This document shows, piece by piece, positions 23,268-29,156 of a stretch of DNA of 29,156 nt. Both the position numbers and the translations under genes were made by a program. The stretch's first letter is position 1; each line of letters begins with the position of its first letter. Location: positions 1 through 29,156 of the forward strand of contig CAZQDP010000024.1 of the NCBI GenBank assembly GCA_964592375.1, in the 5' to 3' direction. The notes under the pieces are model-generated. The model was not told the origin of the DNA, ran no database searches, and was given only the letters and a program-made list of their open reading frames with translations. Source of the stretch: CAZQDP01 sp964592375. GTDB taxonomy: Bacteria; Bacillota; Clostridia; RUG12999.

Positions 23268-24605
23268 TTAAAATGGCAAACCCATTCTATTTATTTTCTT
23301 CTGCATTCCTTTATTACCTGAAAACTGTTTAAACATTTTCTGCATGGCCTCAAACTGTTTGAGCAGTGCATTGACATCCTGAATTCTGGTACCGCTGCCC
23401 TTTGCGATGCGTTGTTTTCTACCGGAATTAATAATAACCGGCTTTCTTCTCTCTTCGGGCGTCATGGAAAGAATAATCGCTTCTACTCTGCCCATCTGAG
23501 AATCGTCCACTTGCTGGTTTTGCAGTGCCTTGGTGTTTACACCCGGCAACATACCGATAATCTGCGACAAAGGACCCATTTTTTTCATCTGCTTAATCTG
23601 CTCTAAAAACTCCTCGAAGGTAAATTGATTTTGACGAAGCTTTTTTTCAAGTGCCTCAGATTGCTTTTGGTCAAATACCTCTTGCGCCTTCTCAACAAGT
23701 GATACAACATCCCCCATTCCCAATATGCGAGATGCCATCCTATCGGGGTAAAAAGGTTCCAAATCGGAGAGCTTTTCGCCCATACCTGCAAATTTAATGG
23801 GTTTTCCCGTCACCTCTCGTACGGAAAGTGCGGCGCCACCTCTGGTATCGCCATCTAACTTCGTGAGAATGACGCCTGTTATTGCCATCATCTGATCAAA
23901 TTGCTGTGCCGCATTCACGGCATCCTGTCCGGTCATCGAATCGATTACAAGCAGAATTTCAGTGGGATTTACACACTCCTTCACTGCTTGCAGCTCCTGC
24001 ATCAGCTCTTCGTTAATGTGGAGCCGTCCTGCCGTGTCAATAATTACAACATCGTTTCCATGCTTTTTAGCATGCTCTACCGCTTGCTTCGCAATGTCTA
24101 CCGGAGGGCATTCTGTTCCTTTTGAAAATACTGGCACATCGATTTGTCGACCTACTACCTCCAACTGGGTAATCGCTGCAGGCCGATATATATCTGCCGC
24201 CACAAGAAGTGGCCGCTTGCCTTGCTTTTTGAGTTGCATCGCAAGTTTTGCAGATGTCGTGGTTTTCCCTGCACCTTGCAGACCTGCCATCATAATCACT
24301 GTTGGCGGCGATGATGAAAACGCTATTTTTGCATTTGTACCGCCCATTAAGGCGACAAGCTCGTCATTTACAATCTTAATAATTTGCTGGGCCGGCGTTA
24401 TACTGTCTACCACATGCGCACCTGCCGCTTTTTCAGAAACACTGGCAATAAAGCTTTTGACCACCTTATAATTGACATCCGCTTCAAGAAGTGCCAATCT
24501 GATTTCCCTCATGGCTTCCCGAATATCTGCTTCCGTAACCTTCCCTTTGTTTCTAATATTTTTAAACGCATGCTGTAATCTATCCATTAAACTATCAAAA
24601 GCCAT
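23268..24605 (-). CDS. ffh: Signal recognition particle protein Ffh
   Basis: A 445-residue SRP54 GTPase that, with the 4.5S/6S RNA, brings nascent membrane proteins to FtsY and the translocon. The N domain is helical; the G domain has GLQGAGKTTTSAKLA (P-loop), DTAGRLH, and TKLDGDTRGGAALS; the methionine-rich M domain (QMKKMGPLSQIIGMLPG...) binds RNA and signal peptide and ends MQKKINRMGLPF. It follows ylxM by 14 bases and is probably driven by the promoter at 25023-25051. The SRP RNA gene is not in the window. Confidence 0.98.
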   Translation of the reverse strand: MAFDSLMDRLQHAFKNIRNKGKVTEADIREAMREIRLALLEADVNYKVVKSFIASVSEKAAGAHVVDSITPAQQIIKIVNDELVALMGGTNAKIAFSSSPPTVIMMAGLQGAGKTTTSAKLAMQLKKQGKRPLLVAADIYRPAAITQLEVVGRQIDVPVFSKGTECPPVDIAKQAVEHAKKHGNDVVIIDTAGRLHINEELMQELQAVKECVNPTEILLVIDSMTGQDAVNAAQQFDQMMAITGVILTKLDGDTRGGAALSVREVTGKPIKFAGMGEKLSDLEPFYPDRMASRILGMGDVVSLVEKAQEVFDQKQSEALEKKLRQNQFTFEEFLEQIKQMKKMGPLSQIIGMLPGVNTKALQNQQVDDSQMGRVEAIILSMTPEERRKPVIINSGRKQRIAKGSGTRIQDVNALLKQFEAMQKMFKQFSGNKGMQKKINRMGLPF

Positions 24606-24619
24606 TTGGTCACCCCTAT

Positions 24620-24979
24620 TTAAAGCTCTAAGTTCCCGATATCCTCAATTATGCCTTGTAGTTTTATTCTTATCTGTTCATCCTCATCATGCCCAATTTT
24701 ATCTTGAATAATCTTCAGCCGACTGCCCAGTTTTTCTGTGGCAGCGCTAATCTTTTTAAATCTTTCCACCAAATTCATTTTGGACTCAGCATCCACAAGA
24801 ATATGCTCCGCTTTTTTAAGTGCATCATGTACACCCTGCCTGGTAATTCCCATATTATCCGAAATTTCCGCCAAAGATAAATCCTCGTTGTAGTATAGCT
24901 CCATGATATCTTGCTGACGCGCAGATAACAGCGAACCATAAAAATCAAGTAAATAACCCATTGAGAGATTTTTTAGCAT
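24620..24979 (-). CDS. ylxM: YlxM-family helix-turn-helix protein, SRP operon
   Basis: A 119-residue protein of the UPF0122 (YlxM/p13) family. A sigma-70 region-4-like helix-turn-helix lies at LSLAEISDNMGITRQGVHDALKKAE (roughly residues 34-58). YlxM genes precede ffh in Firmicutes and the protein has been linked to SRP function in streptococci. I start at the ATG at 24979 because AAGGTGG lies eight bases upstream and the longer frame runs back through the promoter and dyad. The same HTH fold makes self-regulation at the dyad 25000-25022 imaginable but untested. Confidence 0.93.
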   Translation of the reverse strand: MLKNLSMGYLLDFYGSLLSARQQDIMELYYNEDLSLAEISDNMGITRQGVHDALKKAEHILVDAESKMNLVERFKKISAATEKLGSRLKIIQDKIGHDEDEQIRIKLQGIIEDIGNLEL

Positions 24980-24999
24980 CTCTTTCGCCACCTTTTTAA

Positions 25000-25022
25000 G
25001 TGTAAAGCAATTTACTTTACAC
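25000..25022 (-). promoter_or_regulatory. 8-bp dyad overlapping the ylxM-ffh start point, candidate operator
   Basis: GTGTAAAG-TAAATTG-CTTTACAC is a perfect inverted repeat that begins directly after the -10 box. Since transcription should start inside the left arm, the full hairpin cannot form in the RNA, which favours a DNA operator over an RNA structure. The regulator is unknown. Confidence 0.55.
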
Positions 25023-25051
25023 ATTATATCATCTCTTTTTTTATTTGTCAA
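25023..25051 (-). promoter_or_regulatory. Promoter of ylxM-ffh-rpsP-khpA
   Basis: On the minus strand TTGACA (25046-25051), 17 bases, TATAAT (25023-25028): both perfect. The start should be near 25016, giving a leader of about 37 bases. The 236-base gap between ylxM and the divergent DUF1540 gene also contains that gene's upstream region, where I see no convincing plus-strand promoter. Confidence 0.9.
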
Positions 25052-25215
25052 TCTTTTTTTATTCTGCTTCAATAAACGCATGAATATCTCTTTGTATTTT
25101 TGAAACAATAATCATGTGCTTTGTGTATTTTTTAGTTTGCACAATGATTAGCATAGCCTTGCTTGCAGTGCCTGCATGCAAAGCCAACCAACAAAATGGG
25201 CACATGGAGGGTAAA

Positions 25216-25389
25216 ATGAAAATTTCTACAGACGAAAAGAAGAAAACACTTCCTCACATTGCATGTTCAGCATATACCTGCGAATATAACAATGGCAGCA
25301 AGGGCTGCTGCGCAAAGGATATTGATGTAAACGCTTCCAATGCTGTATCAGCAGAAGAAACTGCATGTTCCACCTTTAAACTCAAATAA
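25216..25389 (+). CDS. DUF1540 cysteine-rich small protein
   Basis: A 57-residue protein, the only plus-strand gene here. HIACSAYTCEYNNGSKGCCA followed by KDIDV and, later, ACSTF matches the DUF1540 pattern (CxxxxCxYN...C.A..I.V...CxTF). Cysteines at 17, 22, 31, 32 and 51 suggest metal binding or a disulfide; function is unknown. I start at the ATG at 25216, with GGAGGG four bases upstream. An in-frame upstream ATG (25114) would add a hydrophobic stretch ending VPAC, but it lacks a ribosome binding site. It is divergent from ylxM and ends in a strong terminator. Confidence 0.88.
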   Translation: MKISTDEKKKTLPHIACSAYTCEYNNGSKGCCAKDIDVNASNAVSAEETACSTFKLK

Positions 25390-25410
25390 TCAATTGCTCA
25401 TTTTTTGCGC

Positions 25411-25450
25411 AGAAAGGGACTGCTCCACATGCAGTCCCTTTCTTTATTTT
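25411..25450 (+). terminator. Terminator after the DUF1540 gene
   Basis: A perfect 13-bp stem (arms 25411-25423 and 25431-25443, loop TCCACAT) followed on the plus strand by TTATTTTATTT. It starts 21 bases after the DUF1540 stop and lies just beyond the convergent thrC end; on the minus strand it is followed by GCGCAAAAAA, so it is a proper terminator only for the plus strand. Confidence 0.88.
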
Positions 25451-25456
25451 ATTTGA

Positions 25457-26953
25457 TTAACACGATCCAAGGAAGGCTTCAACCACCGTTTGCATATCTT
25501 CTTTGCTGCATTTTGTATCAAATCGAAGCGGCTTGTCTTTCAGTTCCATAAGAGCCACCGGCACCTTTTGATCCGTTGCGGCACAGAGTAAGCTGAGCAG
25601 TTCGAATTCATCTACCTGCTCTTCTTTTCCGGTAATAGCCTCTAAAACGCTTTGGTTGAATTTAAACGGATTCGCGGTCGACGCAATGATGGCTAACGTT
25701 TCATCCCCTGTTTCTCTCTTATATTGTTCATATACATGCACGCCTACGGCAGTATGTGTATCAATCAGATAGGAATGCTCCTTCCAGACTTTTGCAATGG
25801 TATCCTTTGTGGTATTATCATCACAATAACCAGCATAAAAGTGCTCATGGATTTTTGCTTTGACCTCACAGCCCACATCATAATGACCCATTTGCGCTAA
25901 CTCGTCCATCCAGTGCTTTATCCGAATATCATCGCCTTCGGTTATATCATATAAAAATCGCTCCAAATTGCTGGATATCAAAATATCCATGGAAGGAGAT
26001 ATCGTTGCGACAAAATCTCTATTTTTATTATACACACCCATGCGAATAAATTCAGTAAGGACATTGTTGGTATTAGACGCACAAATCAGCTTGCCAATGG
26101 GTAGTCCCATGGTTTTTGCATACCATGCGGCTAAAATATTTCCAAAGTTACCGGTGGGAACCACCACATTCATGAGGTCTCCCACTTTTAGCTTTTCCGC
26201 TTTTACAAGGTCGCAGTATGCCGATACATAATATACAATCTGCGGAAGCAGTCTGCCCCAGTTGATGGAATTGGCAGAAGATAAAACAAAACCTTTTTTG
26301 TCTATTTCCTCCTGAAAATCCACATCTGTAAAGATTTTCTTTACACCGCTTTGGGCATCATCAAAATTTCCATAAACCGATGCTACCCCCACGTTATTCC
26401 CTTCTTGCGAGAGCATTTGCAAACGTTGGATATTGCTTACTCCCTCCTCCGGGAAAAAGACCATTATTTTCGTGCCCGCAACATCTCGAAAACCTTCCAA
26501 CGCAGCTTTTCCGGTATCTCCCGAGGTTGCAACCAAAATAACAACTTCTCTTGTCTCCCCCATTTTTTTCATGGATAAAGTAAGCAGATGGGGTAGAATT
26601 TGTAATGCCATATCCTTAAAAGCGCTTGTGGGCCCATGCCAAAGTTCAAGTATATATGTGCTCTTCGATAGTCCATACAGAGGAGCAATGCTATCCGTTT
26701 CAAATCTTTCTTTGTTATACGCTTTGCTCACGCAATCGCTAATTTCTTCCGATGTGAAATCAGTCAAATACAACCCTAAAATACCGCAGGCTCTTTCCCG
26801 ATAACCCATTGCCGCAAGCCTTACGATATCATCCATTGAAATGCGAGGCCTCATAGTAGGCACAAACAGACCACCGTCCGGCGAAATTCCTTTTAGGATA
26901 GCCTCAGCGGCGCTGACTGTGATTTGATTATTGCGCGTACTTCTGTATTCCAC
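25457..26953 (-). CDS. thrC: Threonine synthase
   Basis: A 498-residue PLP enzyme converting O-phosphohomoserine to threonine. LWHGPTSAFKDMALQ holds the PLP lysine (Lys113 from the GTG start); ATSGDTGKAALEGF binds the phosphate; PTGNFGNILAAW follows, and STANPFKFN lies near the C-terminus. The length is that of the longer ThrC class. The start is uncertain: I favour GTG at 26953, with GGTGA five bases upstream and the usual (M)EYRSTRN beginning; an ATG at 26965 is in frame but abuts AAAGGA with no spacing. No other threonine genes (hom, thrB) are near. No T-box is visible upstream. Confidence 0.95.
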   Translation of the reverse strand: MEYRSTRNNQITVSAAEAILKGISPDGGLFVPTMRPRISMDDIVRLAAMGYRERACGILGLYLTDFTSEEISDCVSKAYNKERFETDSIAPLYGLSKSTYILELWHGPTSAFKDMALQILPHLLTLSMKKMGETREVVILVATSGDTGKAALEGFRDVAGTKIMVFFPEEGVSNIQRLQMLSQEGNNVGVASVYGNFDDAQSGVKKIFTDVDFQEEIDKKGFVLSSANSINWGRLLPQIVYYVSAYCDLVKAEKLKVGDLMNVVVPTGNFGNILAAWYAKTMGLPIGKLICASNTNNVLTEFIRMGVYNKNRDFVATISPSMDILISSNLERFLYDITEGDDIRIKHWMDELAQMGHYDVGCEVKAKIHEHFYAGYCDDNTTKDTIAKVWKEHSYLIDTHTAVGVHVYEQYKRETGDETLAIIASTANPFKFNQSVLEAITGKEEQVDEFELLSLLCAATDQKVPVALMELKDKPLRFDTKCSKEDMQTVVEAFLGSC

Positions 26954-26996
26954 ATTGATCACCATTCCTTTATAACGTTGCCATATACAATAATAG

Positions 26997-27083
26997 TACC
27001 CAAAAGCCCATTTCAGGCCCCTTGGGTATACTAAAATTCATGATATAGGTGAGGATACCCTAAAATGCAAGGGTATCCTCACC
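26997..27083 (-). repeat. Two inverted repeats between the P-loop gene and thrC
   Basis: A perfect 14-bp inverted repeat (27048-27061 with 27070-27083, 8-base loop) begins 24 bases after the P-loop gene stop. A second one, TACCCAA/TTGGGTA (26997-27003 with 27022-27028), stands about 44 bases before thrC. Neither has a T run on the minus strand; the larger one has TTTT on its plus-strand side, opposite to both flanking genes. Probably transcript end or leader structures. Confidence 0.55.
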
Positions 27084-27106
27084 TTTTACAGAATGACCTC
27101 TCATCA

Positions 27107-27517
27107 TTAAATGTACTTCTTATAAAAACCGGGAGCATCTTCCGCTTCCACACTTACCGTAATGGTAATGGAAACATTAAATTTTTGGCTCAGCATATCA
27201 AGCCCCGAAAGGAATTTTTCACTGCCATCCAAAGTTTCAGCGGTGATAATCTTTGTTAAGCTGTCGATAAATATATTGGAGATATCATAATCCTGCGCAA
27301 GCATACCACAAACCAGCCCATAAAGGGCACTGTAACTATCAATGCCAAATTCGGAGGTATCTACCATCCTTACCTTGGAATCTAGATCAAAAATGTGCCT
27401 TTTCCCATTGTTTACAAAGGAAATGTGACCCTTATCCGTCTGTACAGCTTCGTTCACACATTCGATAAGCTGCTTGGTCTTTCCCGTGCCTTTTTTTCCT
27501 ATGATCAGTTTCACCAT
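27107..27517 (-). CDS. Small P-loop NTPase-like protein of unknown function
   Basis: A 136-residue protein opening with a clear Walker A, MVKLIIGKKGTGKTKQLIE (GKKGTGKT at 7-14). A hydrophobic strand ending in Asp, SNIFIDSLTK, could act as Walker B. The rest is short strands and helices with no other recognisable domain, so it is a minimal, single-domain P-loop protein; relatives are sometimes labelled ATP-binding or PilT-like, a label not supported by any other PilT motif. GGAGG lies eight bases before the ATG at 27517. It has its own promoter overlapping the end of pgi and sits before thrC. Confidence 0.75.
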   Translation of the reverse strand: MVKLIIGKKGTGKTKQLIECVNEAVQTDKGHISFVNNGKRHIFDLDSKVRMVDTSEFGIDSYSALYGLVCGMLAQDYDISNIFIDSLTKIITAETLDGSEKFLSGLDMLSQKFNVSITITVSVEAEDAPGFYKKYI

Positions 27518-27593
27518 AGAAATCCCCTCCAATATTTATTATTTTGAAAATAAGAACTGTGTATATTTCATTTAAGCCCTGTACTCTACACCT

Positions 27594-27622
27594 ATTTTAT
27601 CATACTATCCTAACAATTTCAA
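27594..27622 (-). promoter_or_regulatory. Promoter of the P-loop gene, overlapping the pgi stop codon
   Basis: On the minus strand TTGAAA (27617-27622), 17 bases, TAAAAT (27594-27599). The -35 box includes the pgi stop codon TGA at 27619-27621. Start expected near 27587, about 70 bases before the ATG. I see no terminator between pgi and this gene, so pgi message may also read through. Confidence 0.7.
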
Positions 27623-28956
27623 GCCTTTTTAAGCCTTTTTTCCAAGGTCTGCTTCATTTCCTCATATCCCGGTTTCCCAAGCAGAGCAAACATATTGACC
27701 TTATAAGCCTCCACGCCCGGCTGGTCAAAAGGATTAATACCTAGCATGTAGGCACTGATGCCGCAGGCCTTTTCAAAAAAGTATACCGAATATCCGAAAT
27801 GATATGCATCCATTTTGGGGATACGGATGACAAGATTTGGCACATCCCCATCGTTATGCGCTAGAAGGGTGCCTTCAAATGCACGTTTATTAACAAAATC
27901 CATGCTCCTGCCTGAGAGAAAATTCAGTCCATCCACGTTGTCCTCATCCATTGGTACATCGATATCCTTCATAGGATTATCTACACACAGAACAGTCTCA
28001 AATAATATTCTCCTGCCCTCTTGTACGTATTGCCCCATAGAATGAAGGTCTGTGGAATAATCCACGGATGCCGGAAAAAGCCCCTTGTTATCCTTGCCTT
28101 CACTTTCGCCGAACAGCTGTTTGAACCATTCGGAAAAATAATGAAGGGAAGGTTCATAGTTGACCATAATTTCTATTTCCTTGCCCTTGTTATATAGTGC
28201 ATTTCTGGCAGCCGCATAGCGATAGCAAGCATTGTCCTTGTTTGGTAATTCAAAGTCAAAATAAGCATCTTTAGCACCTTGCATCATTGCATCAATATCA
28301 ATACCCGCCGCGGCAATAGGCAATAGCCCTACTGCAGTGAGCACACTATATCTGCCCCCCACATCATCAGGAATAACAAAGCTTTCATAACCCTCGGCAT
28401 CCGCCAGCATCTTGAGGGCACCTTTTGCACTGTCCGTTGTGGCATATATGCGTTTTTTTGCCTCCGCCTTGCCAAATTTTTGTTCAAGCTTTTCCTTGAG
28501 TAAACGAAATGCAATGGCAGGCTCTGTGGTGGTTCCTGATTTGGAAATCACGTTGATAGAAAAATCCTTTTCCCCAATATATTCTAAAAGGTCCACCATA
28601 TATTTCGAGCTAATGCTGTTTCCTGCAAACACAATCCGCGGCACAATCGCATTGTCTATCATGTTGTAAAAACTATGGGACAGTGCGTCAATGGCAGCGC
28701 GTGCCCCCAAATAAGAACCCCCAATGCCAATGACAACCAAAATTTCCGAATCACTTTTAATTTTTTCTGCCGCGCATTTTATTCTTGCATATTCATTCTT
28801 GTCATATTGTAGAGGCAAATCAAGCCAGCCTAAATAGTCGCTTCCGGCGCCGCTTTTTTCGCTGAGCACCTTATGCGCCGCCTCTACAATCGGCCATAGC
28901 TTTTCAATTTCCGCTTCACTAACCCCTCGCTCGGTATTTAAATAATTTTCAATCAT
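27619..28956 (-). CDS. pgi: Glucose-6-phosphate isomerase
   Basis: A 445-residue enzyme interconverting glucose-6-phosphate and fructose-6-phosphate, of the short Firmicute type. VIGIGGSYLGARAAIDAL (75-92), SKSGTTTEPAIAFRLL, DDVGGRYSVLTAVGLLP and the C-terminal GINPFDQPGVEAYK are all present. AAAGGA lies some nine bases before the ATG. It has its own promoter and a structured leader. With pfkA, pyk and HPr it makes four glycolysis-related genes in this window, though in separate transcription units. Confidence 0.98.
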   Translation of the reverse strand: MIENYLNTERGVSEAEIEKLWPIVEAAHKVLSEKSGAGSDYLGWLDLPLQYDKNEYARIKCAAEKIKSDSEILVVIGIGGSYLGARAAIDALSHSFYNMIDNAIVPRIVFAGNSISSKYMVDLLEYIGEKDFSINVISKSGTTTEPAIAFRLLKEKLEQKFGKAEAKKRIYATTDSAKGALKMLADAEGYESFVIPDDVGGRYSVLTAVGLLPIAAAGIDIDAMMQGAKDAYFDFELPNKDNACYRYAAARNALYNKGKEIEIMVNYEPSLHYFSEWFKQLFGESEGKDNKGLFPASVDYSTDLHSMGQYVQEGRRILFETVLCVDNPMKDIDVPMDEDNVDGLNFLSGRSMDFVNKRAFEGTLLAHNDGDVPNLVIRIPKMDAYHFGYSVYFFEKACGISAYMLGINPFDQPGVEAYKVNMFALLGKPGYEEMKQTLEKRLKKA

Positions 28957-29014
28957 TTTTCAAAAAATCCTTTCTTCTTTGGTAGACTATTTCGCAATGC
29001 ATATCCATTTGCCT

Positions 29015-29073
29015 AAGCGCACCATAAGCACTTCGCACTAAAACGATTGACCTATCCGCATGGATAAACCAAT
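29015..29073 (-). promoter_or_regulatory. Structured pgi leader: two stem-loops
   Basis: Within the roughly 120-base pgi leader, minus-strand ATTGGTTTATCC (29062-29073) pairs with GGATAGGTCAAT (29046-29057) around ATGC: a 12-bp stem with three G-U pairs, beginning about four bases after the expected start point. A second stem, AAGTGC/GCGCTT with one G-U pair, lies at 29015-29033. G-U pairing fits an RNA rather than a DNA element. I do not recognise a known riboswitch. Confidence 0.5.
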
Positions 29074-29083
29074 GATTTCCTAT

Positions 29084-29112
29084 ATTATAGCAGATTTATA
29101 GAATGAAAGCAA
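29084..29112 (-). promoter_or_regulatory. Extended -10 promoter of pgi
   Basis: On the minus strand TGCTATAAT gives a perfect -10 (29084-29089) with an extended TG; the -35 is weak (TTGCTT, 29107-29112) at 17 bases. Start near 29077. The remaining bases to the window edge are A+T-rich, with a small TTCTTT/AAAGAA stem followed by T-rich sequence that may end a gene outside the window. Confidence 0.75.
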
Positions 29113-29156
29113 GATTGAAAAATAAAAATTCTTTTTGAAAGAAAAACTTGTTAATA

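Noticed and set aside
25114..25215. In-frame upstream extension of the DUF1540 gene that reads as a hydrophobic leader ending VPAC, like a lipoprotein signal.
   Set aside because: No ribosome binding site at the upstream ATG, no positive residues at its N-terminus, while GGAGGG precedes the internal ATG and the DUF1540 family normally starts there.
26954..27106. Possible T-box riboswitch before thrC.
   Set aside because: The gap is too short and has no T-box sequence or antiterminator arrangement; only two simple hairpins are present.

Overview
The window is a dense stretch of a low-to-mid G+C Gram-positive chromosome, most likely an anaerobic member of the Clostridia (Lachnospiraceae-like), though I cannot name the species. 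The evidence is the gene order (ylxM-ffh-rpsP-khpA, rimM-trmD, nusB-(TsaD paralogue)-xseA-xseB-ispA), a pyruvate kinase with the extra C-terminal PEP-utilizer domain, an HPr carrying both His15 and Ser46, an oxygen-sensitive-type indolepyruvate:ferredoxin oxidoreductase, a DUF1540 protein, and strong TTGACA/TATAAT promoters with AGGAGG-type ribosome binding sites. I see no tRNA, rRNA, CRISPR array, phage or transposase gene.

Every gene except one 57-residue protein (DUF1540 family, 25216-25389) is on the minus strand, so transcription runs from right to left. Recognisable promoters split the window into units. (1) pgi, from an extended -10 promoter with a structured leader (29015-29112). (2) A small P-loop protein from its own promoter overlapping the pgi stop codon, then thrC. 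(3) ylxM-ffh-rpsP-khpA (protein targeting, ribosome, RNA binding) from a consensus promoter with a dyad across the start point. (4) After a 277-bp non-coding stretch full of inverted repeats, a long run rimM-trmD-DUF2156 gene-queA-tgt (ribosome and tRNA maturation, queuosine) continuing into paaK-iorA-iorB-ACT protein-YnbB-like PLP enzyme (aryl-acid and amino-acid metabolism). (5) rpsU-yqeG-ATP-grasp ligase from a strong promoter. (6) HPr, a terminator, then uvrC. (7) A small conserved-looking gene, pfkA, a terminator-like hairpin, pyk and a terminator (lower glycolysis). (8) A secreted, membrane-anchored carbohydrate-binding-like protein, galK, nusB, TsaD paralogue, xseA, xseB and the start of ispA, from a near-perfect promoter preceded by three 10-bp direct repeats.

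Functionally the window joins sugar entry and glycolysis (galK, pgi, pfkA, pyk, HPr) with core information processing and with one accessory metabolic block. That block, paaK-iorAB-ACT, would interconvert aryl acids, aryl-CoA thioesters and aryl-2-oxoacids. rpsU (58 codons, GTG start) is easily missed because it is very short. No clearly new multi-gene system stands out. The most interesting leads are the paaK-iorAB-ACT-PLP block attached to a tRNA-modification run, the ATP-grasp ligase in an rpsU operon, the repeats and dyads at several promoters, the structured pgi and pfkA leaders, and the inverted-repeat cluster between khpA and rimM.
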